Of a DNA stretch of 64,000 nt, positions 38,706-49,005 are shown piece after piece. Source of the stretch: Mesorhizobium xinjiangense (lineage in GTDB: Bacteria > Pseudomonadota > Alphaproteobacteria > Rhizobiales > Rhizobiaceae); assembly GCF_009749525.1 (NCBI RefSeq), contig NZ_WOAC01000018.1:1-64000 (forward strand), given 5' to 3'. Below the pieces are notes generated by a model. It made no database searches. It saw nothing but the letters and a program-made list of their open reading frames with translations, and was not told the DNA's origin. A program made the translations under genes and the position numbers. Each line of letters begins with the position of its first letter. The first letter of the stretch is position 1.

Positions 38706-39617
38706 ATGAGAGCGATCGACCTTCCCCCGTTGGCGGCTCTGCGCGCCTTCGAGGCCGCCGCGCGCCACGGCAGCTTCACCAAGGCCGCCGCCGAACTCGG
38801 CATGACCCAGGCCGCCATCAGCTATCAGATCAAGGTTCTGGAAGACCGCATGGGCCGGCCGCTCTTTACGCGCCGACCGCGGCAGGTCAGCCTGACATTT
38901 GCCGGACGGCAATTGGCGCCCGCGGTCAGCGACGCCTTCGAACGCATAGCCGCCGCTTACGCACAGGCGCGCGGCACGAGTGAGGGCGTCTTGACCGTCT
39001 CGGTGGCCCAGACCTTCGCCACGCATTGGCTGGCGCCGAACTTGAGCACGTTTCAAGCGCTCCATCCCGATCTTGCCGTGCGGCTGGAATCGAGCCAGCG
39101 CATGGCGGATTTCGAAACGGAGGACGTGGATCTCGCCGTGCGATCCGGCGCCGGCAACTGGCCGGGCCTTGCCCGGCACATGCTGGTCGGGGCCAATTTC
39201 ACGCCAATGCTGAGCCCGCGCCTGGCCGAATCGATCGGCGGCGTGCGTGAACCGGCCGACCTGCTGCGCCTGCCGATCCTCGATGCCAACGATCCCTGGT
39301 GGACGCTGTGGCTGGAGGCTGCAGGTGTTGCGCCCGAACGCCTGCACAAGGGACCACCATCGGTCATGGGCGTTCAGGCCCTGGAAGCGCGCGCGGCGAT
39401 CGCAGGCCGCGGCGTCGCCATCCTCACGCCGGCATTCTATCGCGACGAGATCGAACAGGGCCTCCTCGTCCAGCCTTTCGAACTCACCTGCTCGGACGGG
39501 TTGGCCTACTGGCTCGTCTATCCCGAACGCCGCCGCCACGTGCCGAAAATCCGCGCCTTTCGCGACTGGATCACGAAAGCCGTCGCCGAAGACAGGGCGA
39601 TGGTCACACCGCGCTGA
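38706..39617 (+). CDS. LysR-family regulator of the GcvA type
   Basis: A 303-residue regulator. The HTH region has LPPLAALRAFEAAARHGSFT, AAAELGMTQAAISYQIKVLE and PLFTRRPRQVSLTFAG, the GcvA-like signature. The effector domain has TFATHWLAPNLSTFQALHPD near residue 100. The upstream gap is AT-rich (TTCCAATTGAATATCGATC) and is shared with the divergent DUF1127-like gene; that gene is the most likely target. No ligand can be named. Confidence 0.87.
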   Translation: MRAIDLPPLAALRAFEAAARHGSFTKAAAELGMTQAAISYQIKVLEDRMGRPLFTRRPRQVSLTFAGRQLAPAVSDAFERIAAAYAQARGTSEGVLTVSVAQTFATHWLAPNLSTFQALHPDLAVRLESSQRMADFETEDVDLAVRSGAGNWPGLARHMLVGANFTPMLSPRLAESIGGVREPADLLRLPILDANDPWWTLWLEAAGVAPERLHKGPPSVMGVQALEARAAIAGRGVAILTPAFYRDEIEQGLLVQPFELTCSDGLAYWLVYPERRRHVPKIRAFRDWITKAVAEDRAMVTPR

Positions 39618-39683
39618 ACCGACCTCGCTGTCGCCCATATGCAACACCGGCGTCCGGATGAGGCGGCCGGCCGCAATTAAACT

Positions 39684-39698
39684 TGATAACAACACTCA
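39684..39698 (+). promoter_or_regulatory. Candidate iron-responsive operator (IRO box) before the siderophore receptor
   Basis: TGATAACAACACTCA fits the TGA-N9-TCA form reported for RirA-bound IRO boxes in rhizobia. It lies 45 bases before the start of the TonB-dependent receptor gene, where such boxes act. A chance match to a six-base pattern is possible, so this is only a candidate. Confidence 0.45.
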
Positions 39699-39743
39699 AA
39701 TTTGGCATCGGCAGCATGCTTATATCAATTCAGGGGTTCGAAT

Positions 39744-41840
39744 ATGCGCAAGCGCTCGACTATGAGCCGGCTCGAAATCGTGTTGCTGGGAAGTGCCGCA
39801 ATAATCGCTTCGATCGGTGCAGCCTACGCTCAGGACACCACCGTTCTCGAACGGCTGACCGTCGAGGCCGAGAGCGACGACATTCTGGTGCAGGACGGCT
39901 ATGTGGCGATGGAAGACCGCATCGGCACCAAGGTCGACACCCCCATCGTCGAAATTCCGCAGGCAATCTCGGTCATCACGCAGGACCAGATCGAGGACCA
40001 GAAGCCGCGCACGCTCAACGAGGCGCTCACCTATACGGCGAGCGCCAATCCCAACACCTTCGGCTTCGACACCCGGTATGACGCCTTCTTCCTGCGTGGC
40101 TTTCCGGCTGGCTACAACGGCGTGTTCCGTGACGGGCTGCGCCAGTACAACGGCCTGTCCGCCTGGTTCAAGACCGAGCCTTACGGGATCGAGGGCGCAA
40201 CCATATTGAAGGGACCCGCCTCCTCGCTCTACGGGATCAGCGGCCCGGGCGGCATCGTCAATCTCGTCACCAAGCGCCCCAAGGAAGAACAGTTCCGCGA
40301 AATCGAACTGCTGGGCGGCTCGCATGACCGCTACCAGGCAGCGTTCGATCTGTCCGGGCCGGCCAACGAGGACGGCACACTTCTATATCGTCTGACCGGG
40401 CTCGGTCGCTCAAGCGACACCGAGCTTCCCGGATATCCCGACGACAAGCTCTATCTCGCCCCTGCCGTCACCTGGCAGCCCGACGCCGACACGAAGCTGA
40501 CGGTGCTCGGCGCGATATCGCATTCGGTCACCGGCGGCACCGCGATTTATCATTATGATGGTTCGGGTGTCCTGTCGGACACATATGTCGGCGATCCGGC
40601 CTGGAATGATTTCGCCCAGACGCAGGGACGCATCGGCTACGAATTCGAGCACCGCGTCAACGATGTGCTCACCCTGCGCCAGAACCTGCGCTACAGCGCC
40701 ATCGACGCCGATCTCGAATATAGCGGCCTGTATTCGATCGGCGCGGGCCTGCCCTTGCAGCGCTATTGGCAGCACTACAAGGAGGACATGCAGAACTTCA
40801 TCGTCGACAACATGGCGCAGATCGAATTCGATACCGGTCCGGTCAGCCATACGGCAGTGGCCGGCGTCGACTACGCCTGGACGTACTATGACGCCCAGAT
40901 GACGCCGGCGACAGGCACACTGGACGACGTTCGAAGTGCAACATTCGCTCCGTATAGCGGCCAGGAGGCAAACCAGACCGGCATCTACCTCCACGACCAG
41001 ATGGAATGGAACAACTTCACCCTGTTCGCCAGCGGCCGCTATGATTGGGTCGCGACGGACTCGTCGGAGGCCGGACAGGCCAAAACCCGGCAAGAGGATG
41101 ACGCGTTCTCGGGCAGGATCGGGCTGTCCTACCGCACCGAATGGGGCATCATCCCCTACGCCAACTATTCCACCTCGTTCGCTCCCAATATCGGATTTGT
41201 CACGGACGCGTCGGGTCGACAGCCCGCCCGGCCGACGATCGCCACCCAGAAGGAAATCGGCGTCAAGTACGAAATTCCCGGCATGAACGCCGTCGTCAGC
41301 GCCGCCTATTTCGATATCGACCAGGAAGACGGCAGCGTGTTCGACGCATCGGGCGACGGCATTCAGATTCAACGCCAATACGACATGAACTCGCGCGGGT
41401 TCGAACTGGAGGCCAACGCCTCGCTCGGCAACGGGTTGAGCCTCATTGCCTCCTACACACATCTGCGCGTGAAGATCGAGCAAGGCCCCGAAGGCACCGT
41501 AGGCAAGGAACTGTCCGCGACACCCAATGACATCTTCTCGCTGTGGGGCCATTACAAGTTCGAAGGCGGCGCGCTCGCAGGTCTCGGGCTCGGTGCCGGC
41601 GTGCGTTATGTCGGCGACAGCTACGGCGACGACCAGAACACGTTCAAGAACGAGGCGCGCACATTCGTCGATGCCGCACTGTCCTATGATTTCGGCTATC
41701 TCAAGCCGGAGATGGACGGCGTGTCGCTGCAGGTCAATGCCAAGAACCTGTTCGACGAACGCAAGCAGACCTGCTCGGCAGGCTATTGCTATCGTGACGA
41801 AGGCCGCTCGGTCTTCGCCAGCCTGCGCTACCGCTTCTGA
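39744..41840 (+). CDS. TonB-dependent siderophore receptor
   Basis: A 698-residue outer-membrane receptor. Residues 1-29 are a signal peptide ([20 protein letters not shown], then QD). The plug domain has [20 protein letters not shown] near residue 70, [20 protein letters not shown] near 115 and [20 protein letters not shown] near 155. The barrel ends in SLRYRF with terminal phenylalanine. This is the ferrichrome/ferripyoverdine receptor class. AGGGG lies 7 bases before the ATG. It shares bases with the start of an MFS gene downstream, so the two form an uptake operon for a ferric siderophore of unknown type. Confidence 0.9.
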   Translation: MRKRSTMSRLEIVLLGSAAIIASIGAAYAQDTTVLERLTVEAESDDILVQDGYVAMEDRIGTKVDTPIVEIPQAISVITQDQIEDQKPRTLNEALTYTASANPNTFGFDTRYDAFFLRGFPAGYNGVFRDGLRQYNGLSAWFKTEPYGIEGATILKGPASSLYGISGPGGIVNLVTKRPKEEQFREIELLGGSHDRYQAAFDLSGPANEDGTLLYRLTGLGRSSDTELPGYPDDKLYLAPAVTWQPDADTKLTVLGAISHSVTGGTAIYHYDGSGVLSDTYVGDPAWNDFAQTQGRIGYEFEHRVNDVLTLRQNLRYSAIDADLEYSGLYSIGAGLPLQRYWQHYKEDMQNFIVDNMAQIEFDTGPVSHTAVAGVDYAWTYYDAQMTPATGTLDDVRSATFAPYSGQEANQTGIYLHDQMEWNNFTLFASGRYDWVATDSSEAGQAKTRQEDDAFSGRIGLSYRTEWGIIPYANYSTSFAPNIGFVTDASGRQPARPTIATQKEIGVKYEIPGMNAVVSAAYFDIDQEDGSVFDASGDGIQIQRQYDMNSRGFELEANASLGNGLSLIASYTHLRVKIEQGPEGTVGKELSATPNDIFSLWGHYKFEGGALAGLGLGAGVRYVGDSYGDDQNTFKNEARTFVDAALSYDFGYLKPEMDGVSLQVNAKNLFDERKQTCSAGYCYRDEGRSVFASLRYRF

Positions 41841-43057
41841 TGAACGACGCGCCGAAGAGCGGCCTTCCGGCCTCGCCGGTCGCCCTGGTCACGGCGATCG
41901 GCGGACTCTATGTCGCCCAGAGCGTCATCGGCGGCATCACCTGGTCCGGCCTGCCGGCCGTCATGCGCGATCAGGGCTATTCGCTCGACCGGGTCGGCCT
42001 GTTGTCGCTGATCGCCCTGCCCTGGGCGCTCAAATTCCTCTGGTCGCCGCTCGTCGAGCGCTACCGGCTGCCGCGCCTGGGCCGCAACCGCTCCGGCACG
42101 ATCGTGCTTGCCGGCGGGTTGATCTGCGTCGCGGGTCTGTTCGTTGTCGGCGCCATCGGACCGGGCATGCTGAGCGCGGTTCTGATTGCCCTGACCATCG
42201 TCGCCTTCGCCGCCTCCACCGTCGACATCGCCTGTGACGGCTATGCGGTGGAAAACCTCGCCAAGCAGTATCATGGCTGGGGCAACGCCGCGCAGGTCGG
42301 CGGCGCCTATCTCGGCTCGGCCATCGGCGCCGGCCTGTTCCTGGTGCTCGTCGCCCATTTCGGCTGGCAGGCCGGCGTATGGGCGATGGCGGGCCTGCTC
42401 GTCGTTCTCGGCACGCCGTTCATGCTGCGGTCGAGAAGCGCAAACATTGTCGAGACGCGCGAGCATATCCCCTCCCTTGCTGCCGCCTTGAAACGCCCCG
42501 AAATCCGGCGCGGTCTCACGGTTGCGGCACTCTATGTGGTGGCCCAGAAGGTCTCGCTCGGCATGCTCGGTCCGTTCCTGATCGATGCCGGGCTCGATCT
42601 CGCCACCGTCGGCCTGCTCAACGGCGTCGGGTCGATGTTCGTCGGCGTGGCCGCCGCCCTTCTCGGCGGCGCGCTGATCAGGCCATTGGGCATGCGCACC
42701 GTGCTGGTGTCGGCCGTCATTCTGCAGGCCGCGGCGCTCTTCTTCTTTTCCGCCTACGACCTCGTCGCCGGCATTCCAAGACCCGTGCTCGCCGCAGTGG
42801 CGATCGCCAGTTCCTCCGGTTTTCTTGCTCTCGGCTTCGTCGCACTCTATGCGCAATTCATGCGCTGGTCGGATCCCAGGCAGGCGGGCATCGACTTCAC
42901 GCTTTTTCAGTGCATGGACGCGCTGGTGAGCATGGTCGGCGGCATCCTCGCCGGCTATGCGGCGGAATATCTCGGCTACGGGGTGTTTTTCGCCTGTGCG
43001 GCGACCGTGGCACTCGCCGCCGCACCGGCCATCGCCATGGTCGCCGACCGGCGGTGA
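41840..43057 (+). CDS. MFS transporter of the RhtX/FptX siderophore-uptake type
   Basis: A 405-residue inner-membrane protein with twelve predicted segments, beginning [40 protein letters not shown] and [20 protein letters not shown] are typical of the RhtX/FptX branch that imports siderophores in a single-subunit way. The start overlaps the receptor stop (TGATG), which argues for joint translation and shared function with the outer-membrane receptor. It is convergent with the carboxynorspermidine dehydrogenase gene. Confidence 0.85.
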   Translation: MNDAPKSGLPASPVALVTAIGGLYVAQSVIGGITWSGLPAVMRDQGYSLDRVGLLSLIALPWALKFLWSPLVERYRLPRLGRNRSGTIVLAGGLICVAGLFVVGAIGPGMLSAVLIALTIVAFAASTVDIACDGYAVENLAKQYHGWGNAAQVGGAYLGSAIGAGLFLVLVAHFGWQAGVWAMAGLLVVLGTPFMLRSRSANIVETREHIPSLAAALKRPEIRRGLTVAALYVVAQKVSLGMLGPFLIDAGLDLATVGLLNGVGSMFVGVAAALLGGALIRPLGMRTVLVSAVILQAAALFFFSAYDLVAGIPRPVLAAVAIASSSGFLALGFVALYAQFMRWSDPRQAGIDFTLFQCMDALVSMVGGILAGYAAEYLGYGVFFACAATVALAAAPAIAMVADRR

Positions 43058-43102
43058 GCACAATCAAGCCGGCGAGGTCTTTCCTCGCCGGCCGCTGCTA
43101 GA

Positions 43103-44347
43103 TCAGACCTCGAATTCGAGCGCCCGGTCGCCTTGGGCGTCGCGGATGCGCGTCGGCAGCCCCATGCGGTTGAGCAGGCCGAGGAAGGGCCGTGGCGGCA
43201 GTTCCTCGACATTGGCCATCTTGCCGACATCCCAGTCGCCCCTGGCGATCAGCATGGCGGCGGCGACCGGCGGCACGCCGGCCGTATAGGAAATGCCCTG
43301 GCTGCCGACCTCGTTGTAGGCGTCCTTGTGGTCGGCAACGTTGTAGATGAAGACCTCGGTCTCCTTGCCGTCCCTGGTGCCTTTCACGAAGTCGCCGATG
43401 CAGGTCTTGCCCTCATATTCGGGCGCCAGCGACGCCGGATCCGGCAGGCACGCCTTGACCACCTTGAGCGGCACGACCTCGAGACCTTCCGCCGTCGTGA
43501 CCGGCTTCTCCGACAAGAGGCCGATATTCTTCAGGACGGTGAAGACATTGATGTAGTGGTCGCCGAAGCCCATCCAGAAGCGCACATCCGCGCCATCCAT
43601 GTTCTTGGCAAGCGAGTGGACCTCGTCATGGCCGCACAGATAGGCTTTGCTCTTGCCGACCACCGGCAGGTCATATTCCTTGCCGATCTCGAACATCCGG
43701 TTCTCCTGCCACTGGCCGTTCTGCCAGGAATAGACGACGCCGGTGAACTCGCGGAAATTGATCTCGGGATCGAAATTGGTGGCGAAATACTTGCCGTGAC
43801 TGCCCGCATTGATGTCGACGATGTCGACGTCGGTCACCTTGTCGAGATATTCGTCCTTGGCCAACCGGGCATAGGCGTTGACCACGCCCGGATCGAAGCC
43901 GGCCCCGAGAACAGCCGTGATGCCCTTTTCCTCGCACTCGGCGGCACATTTCCATTCATAGTTCGCATACCATGGCGGCGTCTCGCAGATCTTGCCGGGC
44001 TCCTCATGGATGGCCGTGTCGATATAGGCCGCCCCCGTGTCGATACAGGCGCTGAGCACGGACATGTTGAGGAACGCCGTACCCACATTGATGACGATCT
44101 GCGTCCCGGTCTGCTCGATCAGCCTTTTCGTCGCCTCGATATCGAGCGCGTCGAGCGTGTGCGCTTCCAGCTTGCCGGGCTGTTTCATCGCCTTTTTCTC
44201 GTTGATGCTGGCGATGATGCGCTCGCACTTCTCCCTGGTGCGCGAAGCGATATGGATGTCGCCAAGCACATCGTTGTTCTGGGCGCATTTATGGGCCACG
44301 ACCTGCGCCACGCCGCCGGCGCCAATGATGAGGACGTTTTTCTTCAT
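43103..44347 (-). CDS. Carboxynorspermidine/carboxyspermidine dehydrogenase (saccharopine-dehydrogenase family)
   Basis: A 414-residue NADPH-dependent enzyme of the Lys1-like family. The dinucleotide site VLIIGAGGVAQVVAHKCAQN opens the protein, GAGFDPGVVNAYARLAKDE lies near residue 155 and SYTAGVPPVAAAMLIARG near 365. It condenses putrescine with aspartate semialdehyde to carboxyspermidine. The decarboxylase NspC, encoded just upstream on the same strand, completes the alternative spermidine route that does not need S-adenosylmethionine. The gap to nspC holds a tandem 17-base duplication. Confidence 0.88.
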   Translation of the reverse strand: MKKNVLIIGAGGVAQVVAHKCAQNNDVLGDIHIASRTREKCERIIASINEKKAMKQPGKLEAHTLDALDIEATKRLIEQTGTQIVINVGTAFLNMSVLSACIDTGAAYIDTAIHEEPGKICETPPWYANYEWKCAAECEEKGITAVLGAGFDPGVVNAYARLAKDEYLDKVTDVDIVDINAGSHGKYFATNFDPEINFREFTGVVYSWQNGQWQENRMFEIGKEYDLPVVGKSKAYLCGHDEVHSLAKNMDGADVRFWMGFGDHYINVFTVLKNIGLLSEKPVTTAEGLEVVPLKVVKACLPDPASLAPEYEGKTCIGDFVKGTRDGKETEVFIYNVADHKDAYNEVGSQGISYTAGVPPVAAAMLIARGDWDVGKMANVEELPPRPFLGLLNRMGLPTRIRDAQGDRALEFEV

Positions 44348-44364
44348 TTCGGGGCTCTGTCTCC

Positions 44365-44398
44365 TGCTCTACCGTGCCTAGTGCTCTACCGTGCCTAG
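44365..44398. repeat. Tandem 17-base duplication between nspC and the dehydrogenase gene
   Basis: TGCTCTACCGTGCCTAG is present twice without a break (44365-44381 and 44382-44398), within the 60-base gap. It looks like a recent duplication by replication slippage. It lengthens the distance between the nspC stop and the next ribosome binding site. Confidence 0.95.
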
Positions 44399-44407
44399 TC
44401 AAACTTT

Positions 44408-45505
44408 TCACGAAAGGCTTTCCGCGTAGTCCTTGTAGTCGAACTGGCGCACAAGGCGCACCTTGCCGTCAAGCTCGCGTATGGCGATCGAGGGCATCCT
44501 GACGCCGTTAAACCAGTTCTTCTTGACCATAGTGTAACCGGCGGCGTCCTGGATGGAGATGCGGTCGCCGACCTTCAGCGTCTCGGGAAAGCGGAATTCG
44601 CCGAATATGTCGCCGGCAAGGCACGATTTGCCGCACACCACGTAGCTGTGTGCGCCCTCGTTCGGCGTCACCTTGGCGCTTTCGCGATAGATCAGCAGAT
44701 CGAGCATATGGGCCTCGATGGAACTGTCGACGATCGCCAGATCCTTGCCGTTGTCGAGCAGGTCGAGCACCGTCACTTCGAGCGTCGTGCTGTTGGTGAT
44801 CGCCGCCTCGCCGGGCTCCAGATAGACCTGCACGCCATGGCGGTCGGCAAAGGCCTTCAGCCGGTCGCAAAAGGCCTCGACCGGATAGCCCTCGCCGGTG
44901 AAATGGATGCCGCCGCCGAGGCTCACCCACTCGGCCCTCGCCATCAGGGGCGCGAACTTGTCCTCGATGTCGCCCAGCATGCGATCGAACAGGTCGAAAT
45001 CGGCATTCTCGCAATTGTTGTGGATCATGAAGCCGCTGATGCGGTCCATGACGGGCTCGACTTTTGCCGCATCCCATTCGCCCAGGCGGCTGAACGGCCG
45101 GGCCGGGTCGGCAAGGTCAAAGCTCGACGAGCTCACTTGCGGATTGAGCCGCAGGCCGCGCGTGATGCCGGCCGACTGTGCGTCGAAACGTTCGAGCTGG
45201 CTGATCGAATTGAAGATGATCTTGTCGGCATGCGAGACGACCTCGTCGATCTCGTTGTCGCCATAGGCAACGGAATAGGCATGCGTCTCGCCGCCGAACT
45301 TCTCACGGCCGAGGCGAACCTCGTAGAGCGACGACGAGGTGGTGCCGTCCATATATTGGCGCATGAAGTCGAACACCGACCAGGTGGCGAAACATTTGAG
45401 CGCCAGCAGCGCCTTGGCGCCGGAGTCCCTGCGCACGCGCTCGATGATCTCCATGTTCCTGGCGAGCTTCGCCTTGTCGATCAGGTAATAGGGGGTCTGG
45501 ATCAT
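44408..45505 (-). CDS. nspC: Carboxynorspermidine decarboxylase
   Basis: A 365-residue PLP-dependent decarboxylase of the alanine-racemase fold (DABA-DC group). TPYYLIDKAKLARNMEII at the N-terminus is followed by AKALLALKCFATWSVFDF, whose lysine (near residue 37) forms the Schiff base. WVSLGGGIHFTGEGY lies near 195 and VVCGKSCLAGDIFGEF with the catalytic cysteine near 285. It yields spermidine from carboxyspermidine. An ATG 9 bases upstream is equally possible. It is the first gene of the nspC-dehydrogenase pair. Confidence 0.9.
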   Translation of the reverse strand: MIQTPYYLIDKAKLARNMEIIERVRRDSGAKALLALKCFATWSVFDFMRQYMDGTTSSSLYEVRLGREKFGGETHAYSVAYGDNEIDEVVSHADKIIFNSISQLERFDAQSAGITRGLRLNPQVSSSSFDLADPARPFSRLGEWDAAKVEPVMDRISGFMIHNNCENADFDLFDRMLGDIEDKFAPLMARAEWVSLGGGIHFTGEGYPVEAFCDRLKAFADRHGVQVYLEPGEAAITNSTTLEVTVLDLLDNGKDLAIVDSSIEAHMLDLLIYRESAKVTPNEGAHSYVVCGKSCLAGDIFGEFRFPETLKVGDRISIQDAAGYTMVKKNWFNGVRMPSIAIRELDGKVRLVRQFDYKDYAESLS

Positions 45506-45700
45506 CGCGCGCATCCGGGATTGGTGTTTGACGGGCCGCGTAAATATGCAAGCAAGCGCCGTCCGGCAATAGTGCCAGCCCGTATTGGGCGGCCGAGCAT
45601 TGCTTGTGCAAAGGCGGACAAGCGCATTCGACGGCTCGCCGACAACCCTTCAGTCGGCTATCATTCGCCGCCCTGGGGTTGTGCTTGAGGTGTCGCAAGG

Positions 45701-47641
45701 ATGCAGGAACAAGAAGACGGCGAGACGCATCGCGCGCGCCCGGCGCGAAAGGTGTGGAACCGGCCGCTGCGCACCCTGCTCGGCCTCGCCATGGTGGCGC
45801 TGATCGTGGCGGTGTCGGGCATGCTCGTGCAGCTCGACTACCGCCGCAACCGCGCCGAGGCGATCGCCAACGCCGAATCGGCGATGCATGCGCTGTCGTC
45901 GCGCCTCGTCGACCGGTTCGGCGTGATCGCCGCCAATTCGCAGATGCCGGTGACGCTGATCAGCAAGCTGGCGGCGGCCTTTCTCGCACCGCCGCCCGAC
46001 CTCATGCAGGGCAAGATCGACATCGTGCGCGAGGGGCTGGCCCTGGCGCCGAACCTCGACGGCATCTATGTCGGCTTTCCCGACGGCGCCTTCTTCCACG
46101 CCATCCGGCTGGCTTCACCTGCCTGGCAACAGGCGCTCGAGGCGCCGCAGAAGGCAAGCATCGCCATCCGCACGATGACGGCGATCGATCCGGACCGGCG
46201 CGAAAGACTTGTCTTTCTCGATGGTGCCGGCACGGCGATGGGCGAACGCAGCCCGCCAGCCTCCGACTTCGATCCGCGCCAGCGGCCATGGTACAAGGCC
46301 AGCGCCAGCTCCGGCGAGACTGTTTCCATCGGGCCTTACCGCATGGCGACCACCGGGGCGCTCGGCATGGCGATCGCACGGGCGCATCGCGGCAATCGGC
46401 AAATCGTCGTCGGCGCCGACGTGGTGATCGAGACCATTCTCGACTTCCTCGACGCCGAGCGCATCACACCGGAGACGGCGATCTTCATCGCCAATCCGGA
46501 TGGCCGCGTCGTCATCCACTCCGACCCGCCGATGATGCGCCGCATCGACCTCGAGCGCCAGGACGCGCCCGTTGCACGCGTGATCGAGGACCCGCTGGTC
46601 CACGCCGTGCTTGAGGCCAATATCGGCGACGACCCCGTTCACCTGACGGCCGGAGACCAGCCCTATCTGGTCACGGCGCGTGCGATCGAGGACAGCGTGC
46701 TGCTTTCCGGTCACCGCGTCTTCATCGCCGCGCCCATGAACGAATTGCTCGGCCCGACCATTGCCGCACTGCGCCAGGGCCTGGCGGTGTCGGCCGCAAT
46801 CATCGCGGCGGCGGTCGTCATCGCGCTCTTTCTGGCGCGGCTCATTTCGAGATCGCTCGACGCGCTGACGGCCAGCGCCGACCGGCTGAAGGAGCTCGAT
46901 TTCGCCACGCCGATCGAGGTACCGACCCGCATAAGCGAGATCCACACGCTGGGCAGCGCAATGAACCGGGCGCGCGATGCGATCCACAGCTTCGCCATGT
47001 ATGTGCCCAAGGAGTTCGTGCGCCGCGGCATGGAGAGCGGCCGCTTTTCCGGACGCTCGGCGCGGCGCCAGGAGGTGACGGCGCTGTTCACCGACATCTA
47101 CGATTTCACGACGATCAGCGAGAAGAATGCGCCCGAGGACGTGGTGGCGATGCTGTCGGACTATTTCGACATCTTCAGCGAGGTGGTCAACGCGCATAAC
47201 GGCACCATCATCCAGTTCCTCGGTGATTCCGTCTTTGCCATGTGGAACGCTCCGGTCGCCGACGAGCACCATGCCGAACGTGCCTGCCGCTGCGCGCTCG
47301 ATGTCGAGCAGCGGCTGAAACAGTTCAATGCCGACCAGCGCGACAAGGGCCTGCCGGAATTTCGCACGCGCTACGGCATCCACACCGGGCAGGCCCTGGT
47401 CGGCAGCGTCGGCGCGGAGGAGCGCCTGCAATACACGGCGATGGGCGACACGATCAATCTCGCCTCGCGGCTCGAAGGCATGAACAAGAAGCAGGGAACA
47501 GTGATCCTGGCCAGCGAGGCGACGGTGAAGCGCTGCGGCGATGCCATCGTCTTTCGCCCGCTCGGTGCGACCAAGGCCAAGGGCCGCACCGCCGCGGTCA
47601 GGATCTACGAGGTGACGGGCGCGGCACCGGAGACGGCGTAG
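45701..47641 (+). CDS. Membrane-bound class III adenylate/guanylate cyclase
   Basis: A 646-residue protein. A membrane segment (residues about 24-43, LRTLLGLAMVALIVAVSGML) precedes a periplasmic Cache-type sensor of about 300 residues (FDPRQRPWYKASASSGETVS). A second membrane segment (VSAAIIAAAVVIALFLARL, near 362) and a HAMP linker lead to the cyclase domain (450-640). That domain has both metal aspartates (ALFTDIYDF and QFLGDSVFAMW) and TAMGDTINLASRLEGM for ribose and transition-state contacts. ATP is the likely substrate, but base specificity was not checked in detail. It stands alone. Confidence 0.88.
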   Translation: MQEQEDGETHRARPARKVWNRPLRTLLGLAMVALIVAVSGMLVQLDYRRNRAEAIANAESAMHALSSRLVDRFGVIAANSQMPVTLISKLAAAFLAPPPDLMQGKIDIVREGLALAPNLDGIYVGFPDGAFFHAIRLASPAWQQALEAPQKASIAIRTMTAIDPDRRERLVFLDGAGTAMGERSPPASDFDPRQRPWYKASASSGETVSIGPYRMATTGALGMAIARAHRGNRQIVVGADVVIETILDFLDAERITPETAIFIANPDGRVVIHSDPPMMRRIDLERQDAPVARVIEDPLVHAVLEANIGDDPVHLTAGDQPYLVTARAIEDSVLLSGHRVFIAAPMNELLGPTIAALRQGLAVSAAIIAAAVVIALFLARLISRSLDALTASADRLKELDFATPIEVPTRISEIHTLGSAMNRARDAIHSFAMYVPKEFVRRGMESGRFSGRSARRQEVTALFTDIYDFTTISEKNAPEDVVAMLSDYFDIFSEVVNAHNGTIIQFLGDSVFAMWNAPVADEHHAERACRCALDVEQRLKQFNADQRDKGLPEFRTRYGIHTGQALVGSVGAEERLQYTAMGDTINLASRLEGMNKKQGTVILASEATVKRCGDAIVFRPLGATKAKGRTAAVRIYEVTGAAPETA

Positions 47642-47803
47642 GCGCCCCGCAAGAGGACCATCCTCCCACCGTTAGCCCCAGTTCGCGGCCGCGCAGCGCG
47701 GCAAGCCATTTGACTCCGGTGCCGCTTTCGGGCAGGCACAGCTTGCCAAATGGCGGACGTTGCGTGACAACGTCGCGACTGTTCAGGAATGCGGCCCTCA
47801 ACC

Positions 47804-48976
47804 ATGGATCGTCCGGTCCTCCCCCAGGAGCCACCCTGGCTCGGCTCATCGATTTCGAAACGGGTAGCGCTGATCCCGCCGCTTTCGGCTGCCCGCTGGC
47901 TGCTCGTCCTGGTCGTCGCAGCCGGGATCTATTTCTTCCACGATTTCCTCGTGCCGGTGCTGGCCGCGCTCGTCATCGGCTTTGCAAGCTGGCCGCTCTA
48001 CCGTCCATTGCCGGAGCGGCTCGGCGGCAACCGCGCGCTCGCGGCAACCCTCGCCATCCTGATGATCCTGCTGTTTCTCGTGGTGCCGATCACGCTGGCC
48101 GTCAGCTACACGGCCGAGGAGATCGGCGTCTGGATCCGCTGGGCCGTGGAGGCCAACGAAACGGGTGCGCCGACGCCGGACTGGATCGTCAACCTGCCGA
48201 TCGTCGGCGAATGGCTCAACGCGCAGTGGACGCGCCATATCGGCCATCCCGGCGCATTGGGCGAACTGGCGCAGATCGTCAGCGGCGCCAATATCGGCAA
48301 CATCTACCGCGCCCTGCTGGCGACCGGCTCGGGCGCGTTCAACATCGTGCTGACGCTGCTATTCATGATGATCGTGCTCTTCTTCGTCTACAAGGACGGA
48401 GATACCTTCGCCGATCAGCTCGACCGGCTGGGCGAGCGCATCCTGCCGGCGCGCTGGGAACGCATATCACGCGTCGTCCCGGCCACCATCCGCTCGACCG
48501 TGACGGGCACGACGCTGATCGCCGTCGGCGAAGGCATCGTGCTCGGCACGGCCTACTGGATCGCCGGCGTCCCCTCCCCGGTCACGCTCGGTGTGCTGAC
48601 CGGCCTGATGGCGCTCGTGCCCGGCGGCGCGCCGCTCTCCATGACGCTGGTGTCGGTCTATCTGGTGGCCAGCGGATCGCCGATCGCCGGCGTCGCACTG
48701 TTCGCCTGGGGCAGCCTCGAGCTCTTCGTCGTCGACAAGACGATCCGGCCGAAACTGGTCGGCGGCCCGATCAGCCTGCCGTTCCTGCCGACCTTCTTCG
48801 GCCTCATCGGCGGCGTGAAGACGATGGGCTTTCTCGGCTTGTTCATCGGTCCGGTGCTGATGGCCCTGCTCGTCGCCATCTGGCGCGAATGGGTGCGCGA
48901 GGCCGAGATCGCGCTTGCCGCGGAAAGCACGCCCTCGAAGCATCCCTCCCCGGATCCGAAAGAAGCCGGCGACTAA
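47804..48976 (+). CDS. AI-2E family (YdiK/PerM-type) membrane protein
   Basis: A 390-residue inner-membrane protein with about eight segments of the AI-2E transporter family. WLLVLVVAAGIYFFHDFLVP and LAALVIGFASWPLYRPLPER lie near the N-terminus, and the family motifs GVPSPVTLGVLTGLMALVPGG and FLPTFFGLIGGVKTMGFLG near residues 250-330. Members export varied small molecules or sodium; the name does not prove an AI-2 role. The ATG at 47804 is favoured; a frame 15 bases longer exists. Confidence 0.84.
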   Translation: MDRPVLPQEPPWLGSSISKRVALIPPLSAARWLLVLVVAAGIYFFHDFLVPVLAALVIGFASWPLYRPLPERLGGNRALAATLAILMILLFLVVPITLAVSYTAEEIGVWIRWAVEANETGAPTPDWIVNLPIVGEWLNAQWTRHIGHPGALGELAQIVSGANIGNIYRALLATGSGAFNIVLTLLFMMIVLFFVYKDGDTFADQLDRLGERILPARWERISRVVPATIRSTVTGTTLIAVGEGIVLGTAYWIAGVPSPVTLGVLTGLMALVPGGAPLSMTLVSVYLVASGSPIAGVALFAWGSLELFVVDKTIRPKLVGGPISLPFLPTFFGLIGGVKTMGFLGLFIGPVLMALLVAIWREWVREAEIALAAESTPSKHPSPDPKEAGD

Positions 48977-49005
48977 ACAGTTTGCGCGCGTTCGCCGCGG
49001 GCGGA

